Source: Pelomonas sp. Root1217
GTDB lineage: Bacteria; Pseudomonadota; Gammaproteobacteria; Burkholderiales; Burkholderiaceae_C
Assembly: GCF_001425705.1 (NCBI RefSeq)
Contig: NZ_LMDC01000031.1
Location: 1-64,000, forward strand
Length of the DNA: 64,000 bases
Reading direction: 5' to 3'
Shown: in pieces, positions 53,354 to 62,397 of the stretch
Layout: every line of letters starts with the position of its first letter
Numbering within the stretch: position 1 is the first letter of the stretch
Position numbers and translations under genes: made by a program
The notes under the pieces: model-generated
The model's input: the letters and a program-made list of their open reading frames with translations, nothing else
The model's database searches: none
What the model was told of the DNA's origin: nothing

Positions 53354-53544
53354 TCAAGCTGAAGATCACCTGCCGGGAGGCCACGCAGATCACGCTCAAG
53401 GCGGAAGATCGCAGCATGCCGCTGACCGAGCGGCTGTCGCTGCGTCTGCACCACCGCATTTGCACCAACTGCCGGCGCTTTTATCGTCAGGTCGAGCTGA
53501 TGCGCCAGGCCAGCGCGCGCTGGCGGCACTACACCGAGGACTGA
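53350..53544 (+). CDS. Zinc-finger anti-sigma factor (zf-HC2)
   Basis: A 64-residue protein with no membrane helix. The ITCREATQITLKAEDR start, LTERLSLRLHHRICTNC and CRRFYRQVEL match short anti-sigma factors with the HX3CX2C zinc motif (HHRICTNC) plus an upstream Cys. Start is a TTG overlapping the sigma stop (TTGA), which implies translational coupling and 1:1 supply. It probably releases the sigma on loss of zinc, copper binding or thiol oxidation. Its stop abuts the convergent pcp stop. Confidence 0.82.
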   Translation: MIKLKITCREATQITLKAEDRSMPLTERLSLRLHHRICTNCRRFYRQVELMRQASARWRHYTED

Positions 53545-54198
53545 TCAGGCCACCGGTGCGCCCTCGTCGGGCAGGGCCGATGCCAGGGCTTCGTCGCCCT
53601 CCAGTGCAATCGCAATCGCCAGCTTGATGGCATCGATCTGAGCCGCCAGGCCCATGCTGGGCACTGTCGGCTGGGTGCGGGCCGCCTGCTCCGGCAGGGC
53701 CGGCACATGGATGAAGCCGCTCTTCACGCCAAGCCCGGCGAGCCGGTGCTGCAGTTCGAAAAACACCTGGTTGCAGACAAAGGCACCCGCCGTCAACGAC
53801 AGCCCCGCCGGGTGACCGGCCGCGCGCAGCCCGTTGCGAATCGCCTTGGCGGGCAGCGTCGAGAAATAGGCCGGCGGCGCGTCCGCCCGCACCGGCACAT
53901 CCTGCGGGCGCTCGCCGGCGTTGTCGGCGATGCGTGCATCGATGAGATTGACGGCCACGCGCTCAATGGAAATCTCGGCCCGGCCGCTGGCCAGGCCCAG
54001 TGCGATGACGAGTCCGGGCTTGTGCACGGACAGCGCTTCAGCCAAGGCTTTGGGAGCACCGCCAAAGGTCGTCGGCAGGCAACGTGCCTGCACCGTCGCG
54101 CCGGCAATGATCTGGCCATGCAGCGATCGGGCCACCTCCCAGGACGGATTGATGGCCTCGCCGCCAAAGGGCTCGAAACCCGTGAGCAGGATGTTCAT
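53545..54198 (-). CDS. pcp: Pyrrolidone-carboxylate peptidase
   Basis: Cysteine peptidase (C15) removing N-terminal pyroglutamate from peptides. The 217-residue protein has the complete catalytic triad: E79 in EISIERVAVN, C142 in GAFVCNQVFF and H164 in GFIHVPALPEQ. MNILLTGFEPFGGEAINPSW is the typical N-terminus; 7 upstream in-frame codons are excluded for that reason. Cytoplasmic, monocistronic. Confidence 0.95.
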   Translation of the reverse strand: MNILLTGFEPFGGEAINPSWEVARSLHGQIIAGATVQARCLPTTFGGAPKALAEALSVHKPGLVIALGLASGRAEISIERVAVNLIDARIADNAGERPQDVPVRADAPPAYFSTLPAKAIRNGLRAAGHPAGLSLTAGAFVCNQVFFELQHRLAGLGVKSGFIHVPALPEQAARTQPTVPSMGLAAQIDAIKLAIAIALEGDEALASALPDEGAPVA

Positions 54199-54336
54199 GG
54201 CTCCATTGTGTCGTTTCATGTCGAAGCCGGGCGGCGCCGGCGGCCCGCCGGTCTACGGCGTCAGCATGGCGTTTTTCGGGGCCAGCGCAAGCGCCGCAGC
54301 CCTCCATAATCATCGGCACACCCGCTGCCCCAGCCC

Positions 54337-56868
54337 ATGACCGACCCGTCACAGCCCCTGCCCTGGCCCCATGGCGATGCCGACTCACCCGCTGCGGCAG
54401 GCCCGGCCTCCGGTTTCCTCTGGCCCAGCCCGCCCTATGCCGCCTACCCCCAGCCGCAGGTCCAGCGCGGGCATGAGGCCTGCGAGATCCTGGGGCTGAA
54501 CAACAGCCGCAGCACGGGCCAGCTGTTGCAGCTCGATGCCAGCGACCGCATCGTGCAGATCAATGTGCCGCCAGCGCGCAACAGCATGCCGCTGAAGTTC
54601 AGCCAGTTCCGCGCCATCAAGCTGCTGCGTACGCTGGAGGTGCCGCCGCGCGATGCCGGCGACTTGAACTCCCCGCTCAGCGTCGACCAGCGCCCGCGCA
54701 CCGAGTTCCGCGTCGTCTTCACTGGCGGCGATGAGCTCAAGGGCGTGACCATCGGCCATCACCACGACAACCTGGGCCTGTTTCTCTTCCCGCCACTGGC
54801 CGAGGACGACGACTCCGTGCGCCGCGTCTTCGTGCCCCGCGAGGTACTGGCGAATTTCGAGATCGGCGAGCGCCTGGGCGACCTGCTGCTGAAGGACAAA
54901 CTCGTCACGCCCGAGCAGCTCAACGCCGCCGCTGTCGAGCAGAACGACCTGCGCCAGCGCCGCGTCGGCGACATCCTCGTCAACCAGCAGATCGTCACGG
55001 CCGAGCAACTGCTGCAGGCCATCGAGCAGCAGGCGCGCATGCCCATGGTGCGCATCGGCGAGGCGCTGCTGGCGCTGGAGCTGGTCACGGCCGAGCAGCT
55101 CGAGGTGGCACTGGTTCAGCAGCGTGATGACCGTTCCGTGCCGCTGGGCGAGCTGCTGGTGCGCAAGGGCGTCATCAACCGCGCGCAGTTGCAGTCGGCA
55201 CTGGCGCGCAAGATGGGCTATCCGGTCGTCGACGTCGAGAACTTCGCCATCGAGCCCGACGCCGTGCGCAAGCTGCCGCACGCAGTGGCCAAGCGCCTTG
55301 AGGTGCTGCCCCTGCTGCTGCGCGACGGCCGCCTGGTCGTGGCCATGGAAGACCCGACGCGGCGTGACGCCATCGAAGAGGTCGAATTCATCACCCAGCT
55401 CAAGGTCGTACCCACGCTGACCAAGCTCGGCACCCTGCAGTTCGCCATTCCGCTGGCTTTCGACCGCTATGGCGGCGAGGCCCTGCCGCGCGGCAGCGCC
55501 GTCGACCCCCTGCCCGACTTCCAGCCCGACTTCACGCTGGACAACTCCAACAAGCTCATCGAGAGCCTGGAGCGCGACAGCAGCGAGCGCAGCGCCAGGG
55601 AGGAGGAGTCGCCCATCGAGCAGAGCGACAACTCGCTCGTGCGCCTGATCAACTCGATGATCATCGAGGCGCACAACCAGGGCGTGTCCGACATCCACAT
55701 CGAGACCTACCCGGGCAAGGAAAAGCTCAAGATCCGTTTCCGCCGCGACGGCGTGCTGCAGCCTTACCTGGAGCTGCCCCCTACCTACCGCAACGCGATG
55801 ATCGCGCGCATCAAGATCATGTGCGACCTCGACATCTCCGAGCGCCGCAAGCCCCAGGACGGCAAGATCAATTTCGCCAAGTACTCGTCCCAGCACCGGC
55901 TGGAACTGCGAGTGGCGACCATCCCGACCAACAACGGCCTGGAAGACGTCGTCATGCGCCTGCTGGCCAGTAGCAGGCCCATGCCGCTGGACCGCATCGG
56001 CCTGTCACCCGCCAACCTCGCCGCCCTGCAAACCGCCGTCTCCCGTCCGTATGGCCTGGTGCTCTGCGTCGGCCCGACCGGCTCCGGCAAGACGACGACG
56101 CTGCATTCGGCGCTCAGCCACATCAACACCGCCGAGCGCAAGATCTGGACCGCAGAGGATCCCATCGAAATCACGCAGGCCGGCCTGCGCCAGGTGCAGG
56201 TGAACGCCAAGATCGACTGGACATTCGCCAAGGCCCTGCGCGCCTTCCTGCGCGCCGACCCGGACGTCATCATGGTCGGCGAAATCCGTGACCAGGAAAC
56301 CGCCGAGATCGCCGTCGAGGCCTCGCTGACCGGCCACCTGGTGCTGTCCACCCTGCACACCAACAGCGCGCCCGAGACCATCACGCGGCTGCTGGACATG
56401 GGCATGGACCCCTTCAACTTCGCCGACTCGCTGCTCGCCGTGCTGGCCCAGCGGCTGGTACGGCGCAGCTGCCCCAGCTGCCGCACCAGCGAACCCATGC
56501 TGGAGACCGAGCTGCAGGAACTGCTGGACGACTATCTGCACGTCTTCCCCGCCGAGGGACGGCCCAGCAAGCTCGCGCTGATGTCCGACTGGATCAAGTC
56601 CTACGGCCAGGGCGGCCGGCTGATGAAACACCACAGCGCGGGCTGCACGGCCTGCGGCGGCAGTGGTTACAAGGGGCGAGCAGGCCTGCATGAGCTGCTG
56701 ACTGTGTCCAAGGACATACGCCGCATGATCCAGACCGGGGCCCGCGCCGAGGAACTACATCACGCCGGCCTCGCCGAGGGCATGCGTTCGCTGCGCCAGG
56801 ACGGCATCATCAAGGTCTTGCAGGGCATCACGACCCTCGCCGAGGTTCACGCGACCAGCAACGCCTAA
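54337..56868 (+). CDS. GspE/PilB-type ATPase with MshEN domains, long form
   Basis: An 843-residue assembly ATPase. The N-terminal 190 residues are an uncharacterised domain (FRVVFTGGDELKGVTIGHHH block). Then come two MshEN-type c-di-GMP-binding repeats (about 185-390: GDLLLKDKLVTPEQL, GELLVRKGVINRAQL) and the ATPase (about 440-843). Walker A GPTGSGKT is at about 579, with AEDPIEIT, GEIRDQETAEIA and zinc cysteines CPSC and CTAC. It precedes a shorter paralogue. Possibly it powers the same MSHA pilus under different signalling, but its partner is unproven. Confidence 0.85.
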   Translation: MTDPSQPLPWPHGDADSPAAAGPASGFLWPSPPYAAYPQPQVQRGHEACEILGLNNSRSTGQLLQLDASDRIVQINVPPARNSMPLKFSQFRAIKLLRTLEVPPRDAGDLNSPLSVDQRPRTEFRVVFTGGDELKGVTIGHHHDNLGLFLFPPLAEDDDSVRRVFVPREVLANFEIGERLGDLLLKDKLVTPEQLNAAAVEQNDLRQRRVGDILVNQQIVTAEQLLQAIEQQARMPMVRIGEALLALELVTAEQLEVALVQQRDDRSVPLGELLVRKGVINRAQLQSALARKMGYPVVDVENFAIEPDAVRKLPHAVAKRLEVLPLLLRDGRLVVAMEDPTRRDAIEEVEFITQLKVVPTLTKLGTLQFAIPLAFDRYGGEALPRGSAVDPLPDFQPDFTLDNSNKLIESLERDSSERSAREEESPIEQSDNSLVRLINSMIIEAHNQGVSDIHIETYPGKEKLKIRFRRDGVLQPYLELPPTYRNAMIARIKIMCDLDISERRKPQDGKINFAKYSSQHRLELRVATIPTNNGLEDVVMRLLASSRPMPLDRIGLSPANLAALQTAVSRPYGLVLCVGPTGSGKTTTLHSALSHINTAERKIWTAEDPIEITQAGLRQVQVNAKIDWTFAKALRAFLRADPDVIMVGEIRDQETAEIAVEASLTGHLVLSTLHTNSAPETITRLLDMGMDPFNFADSLLAVLAQRLVRRSCPSCRTSEPMLETELQELLDDYLHVFPAEGRPSKLALMSDWIKSYGQGGRLMKHHSAGCTACGGSGYKGRAGLHELLTVSKDIRRMIQTGARAEELHHAGLAEGMRSLRQDGIIKVLQGITTLAEVHATSNA

Positions 56869-56880
56869 GCCCATTCAATG

Positions 56881-56953
56881 CAATCACAGAGGCACGGAGA
56901 CACAGAGATGAAGTCATGGGCTGCTTCTCCGTGCCTCTGTGCCTCAGTGGTTG
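56881..56953. repeat. Long dispersed inverted repeat, copy 2
   Basis: Two 27-nt arms (56881-56907 and 56927-56953) with about five mismatches. The left arm shares CACAGAGGCACGGAGACACA with copy 1 at 7908-7994. As in copy 1, it starts shortly after a stop codon and ends about 20 nt before the next start, between two co-directional genes. Confidence 0.8.
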
Positions 56954-56973
56954 CGTTTCTCTTCTGACCCGAC

Positions 56974-58710
56974 ATGGCCGAAACAATCGACACCGCTGCT
57001 GCTGCCGCCCCTCGCCCCAAACTGCGTCTCGGCGACGTCCTCGTCGAGCAGCAGCTGATCTCGGCCGAGCAGCTCGGCCAGGCGCTGGAACTGCAGCGGG
57101 CCACCGGCAAGAAGCTGGGTCGCATCCTCATCGAGGCCAACCTCATCACCGAGGAGGCCCTGGCCCATGTGCTGGCCCGCCAGCTGCGCGCGCCCTTCGT
57201 CAACCTCAAGACCTTCCCGCTCAAGACCGACCTGGTGCGCCTGCTGCCCGAGACGCCGGCGCGGCGCTTTCGCGCGCTGGTGCTGGAGGAGCGCGGGGAC
57301 ACCCTGCTGGTCGCCATGGCCGACCCGCTGGACCTGTTCGGTTTCGACGAGCTGGCCAAGATCCTGAAGCGCCGCCTGGCCATGGCCGTGGTGGCGGAAA
57401 GCCAGCTGCCGGCCGTCTTCGACAAGCATTACCGCCGCAGCGACGAGATCTCCGGCCTGGCCAAGGCGCTGGAGAAGGACATCGGTGACGCCGTCGACTT
57501 CGGCGCCCTGCAGGCCAGCGTCGGCCAGGAAGGCGCGCCGGTGGTGCGGCTGCTGCAGTCGGTGTTCGAGGACGCCACCCGCGCCGGCGCCTCCGACGTG
57601 CACATTGAGCCGCAGGAAGGCGAGCTGCTGATCCGCAACCGCGTCGACGGCCTGATGCAGACGCTCACGCAGGCCGACAAGCGCATCGCGCCGGCCCTCG
57701 CCCAGCGCCTGAAGCTGATGGCGGGCCTCGACATCTCCGAGAAGCGCCTGCCGCAGGACGGCCGCTTCACGCTGCGCCTCTCCGACCGCACGCTGGACGT
57801 GCGCCTGTCCACCATGCCCAGTCAGTACGGCGAATCCGTCGTCATGCGCCTGCTCGGCCAGGGCTCGGCCCTGCGCCGCCTGGGCGACATCGGCATGCCC
57901 GACGACATGCTCAAGCGCTTTCGCGAGCTGCTCGGGCGCGACTCCGGCATGCTGCTCGTCACCGGCCCGACCGGTTCCGGCAAGACCTCGACGCTCTATG
58001 CCGCGCTCGCCGAGCTGGACTCGGAGAAGCTCAAGATCATCACCGCCGAAGACCCCATCGAATACCGCCTACCGGGGCTGACCCAGGTGCAGGTCAACGA
58101 CAAGATCGAACTGGACTTCGCCAAGGTGCTGCGCGCCGCGCTGCGCCAGGACCCCGACGTGATCCTGGTGGGCGAAATGCGCGACGCCGAAACTGCCGAG
58201 ATCGGCCTGCGCGCCGCCATCACCGGCCACCTGCTGCTGTCCACGCTGCACACCAAGGACACGGTCTCCACGCCCTTTCGCCTGCTCGACATGGGCGCGC
58301 CGCCCTTCATGGTGGCCACCTCGTTGCAGGCCGTGCTGGCCCAGCGTCTGCTGCGGGGCGTGTGCAAGCATTGCGCCGAACCGCACCTGGCCACTCCGCA
58401 GGAACAGGCCTGGATCAACGAGGTGCTGACGATGAACGGCGAGGCGCCCGGCCCGGTGAAGAGCGTCGCCGGCCGCGGCTGCGCCGAATGCAACGGCACC
58501 GGCTACCAGGGCCGGCGCGGTATCTACGAGATGCTGGAGATGGACCCCGACATGGCCCTGGCCATCCAGAACAGCGATGCCGGCGCCTTCCTGACGGCCG
58601 CCCGCAAGTCGCTGCGCGGCAAGACGCTGGCCGACCGCAGCCTGGCGATGGTGCGCGAAAGCAAGACCTCACTGGCCGAGGCGGTGCGCATCAGCGTGGA
58701 TGCTGAATGA
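56974..58710 (+). CDS. mshE: MSHA pilus assembly ATPase MshE
   Basis: Hexameric extension ATPase of the MSHA pilus. The 578-residue protein has an N-terminal MshEN c-di-GMP-binding domain (about 15-160, LGDVLVEQQLISAEQLGQAL, GRILIEANLITEEALA). The ATPase follows: Walker A GPTGSGKT at about 331, AEDPIEYR, VGEMRDAETAEIG, and zinc cysteines CKHC and CAEC. MshE activity is stimulated by c-di-GMP in Vibrio. Its last 4 nt overlap mshG. Confidence 0.9.
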   Translation: MAETIDTAAAAAPRPKLRLGDVLVEQQLISAEQLGQALELQRATGKKLGRILIEANLITEEALAHVLARQLRAPFVNLKTFPLKTDLVRLLPETPARRFRALVLEERGDTLLVAMADPLDLFGFDELAKILKRRLAMAVVAESQLPAVFDKHYRRSDEISGLAKALEKDIGDAVDFGALQASVGQEGAPVVRLLQSVFEDATRAGASDVHIEPQEGELLIRNRVDGLMQTLTQADKRIAPALAQRLKLMAGLDISEKRLPQDGRFTLRLSDRTLDVRLSTMPSQYGESVVMRLLGQGSALRRLGDIGMPDDMLKRFRELLGRDSGMLLVTGPTGSGKTSTLYAALAELDSEKLKIITAEDPIEYRLPGLTQVQVNDKIELDFAKVLRAALRQDPDVILVGEMRDAETAEIGLRAAITGHLLLSTLHTKDTVSTPFRLLDMGAPPFMVATSLQAVLAQRLLRGVCKHCAEPHLATPQEQAWINEVLTMNGEAPGPVKSVAGRGCAECNGTGYQGRRGIYEMLEMDPDMALAIQNSDAGAFLTAARKSLRGKTLADRSLAMVRESKTSLAEAVRISVDAE

Positions 58711-59939
58711 GCAACTTTTCCTTCAAGGGCCGCAACGGCCGCGGTGAGCTGGTTGAGGGCATCGTCGATGCCATCAACAGCGACGCTGTGGCTGCCCAGC
58801 TGATGGCCGGCGGCGTCGTGCCCGTCAGCATCGAAGCCACTACAGAGGCCGTCAGCGTGGCCGGCGGCGGCAACTGGCTTGAGGCCCTGCTCGCCAAGCC
58901 CATCACGCAGGAGGATGCCCTGGTACTGACGCGCCAGATGTACACCCTGCAGAAGGCCGGCGTGCCCATCCTGCGCGCACTGGCCGGGTTGGAGGCGTCC
59001 ACCAGCCATCCGGGCATCATTGCCCTGCTCCAGGACGTGCGCGCCAGCCTGGACCAGGGCCGCGAACTGGGCACCGCCTTTGCGCGCCATCCGGCCGTGT
59101 TCAGCAGCTTCTATGTGGCCATGACGCGCGTCGGTGAATTGACGGGCAAGCTGACCGAGGTCTTCCAGCGCCTGGCCGAGCACCTGGAGTTCGAGCTCGA
59201 CATCCGTGCCCGCATCAAGCAGGCGCTGCGCTATCCCATCATGGTGATCGTCGCGATGGCCGTTGCGCTGATCGTCATCAACGTCTTCGTTCTACCGAAG
59301 TTCGCCGACGTCTTCTCTCACTTCAAGACCGAGCTGCCGCTGATGACGCGCATCCTGCTCGGCTTCTCGGGCTGGACGGTGAAGTGGTGGCCCCTGGTCG
59401 TGGCCGCCGGCATCGGCGCGGCCCTAGCCTGGCGCAACTGGATCGCAACGCCCGGTGGCCGCTACAGCTGGGACCGCTTCAAGCTGCGCCTGCCCATCGC
59501 CGGCAACATCGTGCTCAAGGCCACGCTGGCCCGCTTCGCGCGCAGCTTCGCGCTGGCCAGCAGCTCGGGCGTGCCCATCAGCCAGGCGCTGACAGTGGTC
59601 GCGCAGACCGTGGACAACGCCTACATCGGCGCCCGCATCGAGCAGATGCGCGACGGCGTCGAGCGCGGCGAAAGCATCTCGCGCTGCGCCACCGGCACCG
59701 GCGTCTTCACGCCCATCGTGCTGCAAATGATTGCGGTGGGTGAGGAGACGGGCGAGCTGGACACCCTGATGACCGAGATCGCGCAGATGTACGAGCGCGA
59801 GACCGATTTCGCCATCAAGGGTCTGTCCGCCGCCATCGAACCCATCCTGCTGAGCATCATCGGCGGCATGGTGCTGGTGCTGGCCCTGGGTGTCTTCCTG
59901 CCACTGTGGAACCTGGGACAGGCGGCCATGGGCCGCTGA
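58707..59939 (+). CDS. mshG: MSHA pilus platform protein MshG
   Basis: Inner-membrane platform of the pilus, homologous to PilC/GspF. The 410-residue protein has two GspF domains (about 70-195 and 270-395: TRQMYTLQKAGVPILRAL, ARFARSFALASSSGVPISQAL) and three membrane helices (about 172-193, 225-245 and 377-398). The duplicated GspF signature and close coupling to mshE fix the call. Confidence 0.92.
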   Translation: MSNFSFKGRNGRGELVEGIVDAINSDAVAAQLMAGGVVPVSIEATTEAVSVAGGGNWLEALLAKPITQEDALVLTRQMYTLQKAGVPILRALAGLEASTSHPGIIALLQDVRASLDQGRELGTAFARHPAVFSSFYVAMTRVGELTGKLTEVFQRLAEHLEFELDIRARIKQALRYPIMVIVAMAVALIVINVFVLPKFADVFSHFKTELPLMTRILLGFSGWTVKWWPLVVAAGIGAALAWRNWIATPGGRYSWDRFKLRLPIAGNIVLKATLARFARSFALASSSGVPISQALTVVAQTVDNAYIGARIEQMRDGVERGESISRCATGTGVFTPIVLQMIAVGEETGELDTLMTEIAQMYERETDFAIKGLSAAIEPILLSIIGGMVLVLALGVFLPLWNLGQAAMGR

Positions 59940-59959
59940 AGCGACGGTCAGGGCGTGAA

Positions 59960-59999
59960 GCCTGCAACGGTTTGCAGGCCGATGTGGACCCGTCATAAA
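59960..59999 (+). promoter_or_regulatory. Hairpin and putative promoter upstream of mshA
   Basis: In the 151-nt gap before mshA a perfect hairpin, GCCTGCAA/TTGCAGGC (59960-59979), lacks a T-run. TTTGCA (59971-59976), 17 bp and CATAAA (59994-59999) form a weak sigma-70-like promoter overlapping it. A separate strong promoter would make sense for a major pilin gene; the match is modest. Confidence 0.35.
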
Positions 60000-60090
60000 A
60001 CTCGTGCGCTATTCACTTCTCATCGCTGGGTCGCTGCCCGATAGTCCCGCCACCCCCGGACCACAGCGCCCAGAGCGCAGGAGACACCCC

Positions 60091-60468
60091 ATGAACAAGT
60101 CTGTGCAAGCTGGCTTCACCCTGATCGAACTGGTGATGGTCATCGTCATCCTCGGCGTGCTGTCGGCCGTCGCCCTGCCCAAGTTCGTCGCCGTCGATGA
60201 CGACGCCAAGCAGGCGGCAGTCAACGGTTTTGCCGGCGCGCTGAGCTCGGCCTCCGCCATCAACTACGCCGGTCGCAAGGCCAACATCAACAACGGCGTG
60301 GCCGTGACCAAGTGCTCCGACGTCGTCGCGATGCTGCAGAGCCCGCTGCCCACCGGGTTCTCGGTCACGACGGACAGCACCGCTGCCGCCAACATCACCG
60401 TGAGCACCTGCGTGCTGACCGGTCACACGAACAAGACGGCCACCTTCACCGTCACCGGCATCCTCTGA
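60091..60468 (+). CDS. mshA: MSHA major prepilin MshA
   Basis: A 125-residue prepilin with a short leader cut at G8 (QAG|FTLIE, E13), then LVMVIVILGVLSAVALPKFVAVDDDA, the MshA signature. Two cysteines (VTKCSDVV and STCVLTG) likely form the D-loop disulfide. AGGAG is 8 nt before the ATG. Preceded by a 151-nt gap and the only pilin in the cluster with strong translation signals, consistent with the major subunit. Confidence 0.9.
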   Translation: MNKSVQAGFTLIELVMVIVILGVLSAVALPKFVAVDDDAKQAAVNGFAGALSSASAINYAGRKANINNGVAVTKCSDVVAMLQSPLPTGFSVTTDSTAAANITVSTCVLTGHTNKTATFTVTGIL

Positions 60469-60472
60469 TTCC

Positions 60473-60997
60473 ATGACGCACGCCCCGCGCGCCGACGCGG
60501 GTTTGACGCGCCGGCAAGCCGGCTTCCCGAACCGGAGTACCGGTTTAGCGAACCGCGGCGACTGCCGCGGTTTCACGCTGATCGAGCTCATCCTCGTCAT
60601 CGTGATCACAGCCGCCCTGGCGGTGTTCGCCCTTCCCAAGGTGGTGGACACGACGCTGTGGCGGCTGCGTTCTTTTGGCGATGACTTCCAGGGCCGCCAC
60701 CAGGCCATGCTCCGGCTGGCCCTGCAGCAGCGCCGCCCCATCGTCGAGACCATCAGCAGCACCGGCGTGAGCTGGGCCTATGGCAATGGCAGCGGCACCA
60801 CCATCGCAACGCTGCCCTGCCCTGCGACCGAGAGCCCTTGCATCTCCTCCAGCGGCACAGTGACCTTCAACAGCGGCAACAGCGGTGCGACCACGACCAA
60901 CACGGGTGGCGCGCTGACCGTCACGGTTGCCTCCAGCAACTACAGCCAGGCCTTCCGCATCGAGGCGGATACGGGCCTGATCTACGCGACTCCTTGA
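60473..60997 (+). CDS. mshC: MSHA minor prepilin MshC, with palindromic insertion in its leader
   Basis: A 174-residue prepilin. The functional cleavage site is CRG|FTLIE (G33, E38), preceded by an unusually long, basic 33-residue leader. Within that leader RRQAGF (13-18) looks like an older cleavage context. The 16 codons after it are made of perfect DNA palindromes and recreate a GF at 33-34. The body (ALPKVVDTTLWRLRSFGDDF) matches the MshC/GspH group. It starts 4 nt after the mshA stop. Confidence 0.8.
   Translation: MTHAPRADAGLTRRQAGFPNRSTGLANRGDCRGFTLIELILVIVITAALAVFALPKVVDTTLWRLRSFGDDFQGRHQAMLRLALQQRRPIVETISSTGVSWAYGNGSGTTIATLPCPATESPCISSSGTVTFNSGNSGATTTNTGGALTVTVASSNYSQAFRIEADTGLIYATP
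60510..60572 (+). repeat. Three perfect tandem hairpins inside the mshC leader
   Basis: GCCGGC-AA-GCCGGC (60510-60523), AACCGG-AGTA-CCGGTT (60530-60545) and AACCGCGGC-GACT-GCCGCGGTT (60551-60572) are perfect inverted repeats within 63 nt. GGCTTC (60521-60526) and GGTTTC (60569-60574) form an imperfect direct repeat 48 nt apart, exactly 16 codons. This suggests in-frame insertion of a palindromic unit. Confidence 0.7.
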
Positions 60998-61007
60998 GGC
61001 TTGACCC

Positions 61008-61604
61008 ATGAGGCGCTCGGCTAGCATCCCGCGCATGCCGGCCCTGCCCCGTCGGCCGCGCCAGTGCGGCCTGAGCCTGATCGAACTCCTGCTCTTCATC
61101 GTCGTTGTCAGCATCGCGCTGGCCGCACTGCTGAAGGTTTTCGTCACGGCCACGACGGCGAGCGCCGATCCCATGATCCGCCGCCAGCAGCTGGCCATCG
61201 CCGAGTCGCTGCTGCGCGAGGTGGAGCTGATGAACTTCACCTGGTGCGATCCCGACGACGCCAATGTCGCGACGGCCACGTCGGCCACGGTGTCGCCAAC
61301 CGGGTGCGCAACGCTCGTCGAGAGTGGCGTTTCCGAGCCAGGCGAGACCCGCTACGGCACCACCCCGTTCGACAACGTCAACGATTACGCCGGCTTCTCG
61401 ATGGTTGGTATTCGCGACGTGACCAACACCGCCATCGCGGGCCTCAGCGGCTACAGCGCCTCGATCGCCGTCACCTCGGCCGCCCTGGATAACGTCGTGG
61501 CTGGCGAGGCGTTGAAGATCACCGTCACCGTCACTGCGCCCGACAGCAGCACGCTGACCTTGCAAGGCTGGCGCACCCGCTTTGCCCCGAATGATGCGAA
61601 CTGA
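61008..61604 (+). CDS. mshD: MSHA minor prepilin MshD
   Basis: A 198-residue prepilin, cut at G21 (RQCG|LSLIE, E26), then LLLFIVVVSIALAALLKVFVTATTASADP, the MshD signature (AxxDPMIRRQQLAIAESLLREVEL). Homologous to PilV/GspI. ATG at 61008; 61035 is possible but would shorten the leader to 12 residues. The 3' end overlaps mshO by 14 nt. Confidence 0.85.
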   Translation: MRRSASIPRMPALPRRPRQCGLSLIELLLFIVVVSIALAALLKVFVTATTASADPMIRRQQLAIAESLLREVELMNFTWCDPDDANVATATSATVSPTGCATLVESGVSEPGETRYGTTPFDNVNDYAGFSMVGIRDVTNTAIAGLSGYSASIAVTSAALDNVVAGEALKITVTVTAPDSSTLTLQGWRTRFAPNDAN

Positions 61605-62397
61605 ACGCACTCGTTCGCGCCAGCGAGGCTTCACGCTGATCGAGGCGGTGATGACCATCGTCCTCACCGGTATCGTCATCACCATTGTCTCGGTCTTCAT
61701 CGTGCCGGCGACGGATGCCTACTTCGCCAGCAACGACCGCGCCCAGCTCGGCGAACAGGCCGACACCGCGCTGCGCCGCATCTCACGCGACCTGTCCGGC
61801 GCCCTGCCCAACAGCGTGCGCGTGAAGGGCAACAGCCTGGAGCTCATCCCCGTCAGCGGAGCGGCGCGTTACGCCACCGCCGGCGCCGCTGCCTTGCAGT
61901 TCGGCGTCGCGCCCATCTCCAACTTCTCCATCGTCGGGCCGCCGCTCGCGATCAGCCATGCCAGCCAGAAGCTGGCCTGGTACAACCTCGGCGCCGACAC
62001 GCCGGACGCCGACGCCTACGCCGGCGACAACGTGCGCGTCTCCGGCAACGCCGCGGGCAATGCCGTCAACATCGGCGTCGCAGGTGCAGCGCTGTCCAAT
62101 GCGCTGCAGTCGCCGCCGTATCGCGTCTATGCCATCGAGCCACCCGTCAGCTACACCTGCAATATCGCCGCCGGCACCCTCACCCGCTACAGCGGCTATG
62201 CCGCGACAGCCAGCCAGGCCGACCCGCCGGCAGGCACCGCCGCCGTGCTGGCCCGCAACGTCACCGCCTGCAGCTTCAGCTACAGCACCGGCGCGGCGAC
62301 GGCCCGCTACGCCCTCGCCTCGCTGCAAATCTCGCTGACCCGCTACGGCGAGACGGTGTCCCTGTACCACACCGTCCACGTGGACAACCTGCCATGA
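61591..62397 (+). CDS. mshO: MSHA biogenesis protein MshO
   Basis: A 268-residue PilW/GspJ-like minor prepilin. QRG|FTLIE (G13, E18) leads to AVMTIVLTGIVITIVSVFI, then ADTALRRISRDLSGALPNSVRV, a strong MshO block. C-terminal cysteines (SYTCNIA and TACSFSY) likely pair. ATG at 61591 or 61594. ATGA overlap with mshP. Confidence 0.88.
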   Translation: MMRTERTRSRQRGFTLIEAVMTIVLTGIVITIVSVFIVPATDAYFASNDRAQLGEQADTALRRISRDLSGALPNSVRVKGNSLELIPVSGAARYATAGAAALQFGVAPISNFSIVGPPLAISHASQKLAWYNLGADTPDADAYAGDNVRVSGNAAGNAVNIGVAGAALSNALQSPPYRVYAIEPPVSYTCNIAAGTLTRYSGYAATASQADPPAGTAAVLARNVTACSFSYSTGAATARYALASLQISLTRYGETVSLYHTVHVDNLP

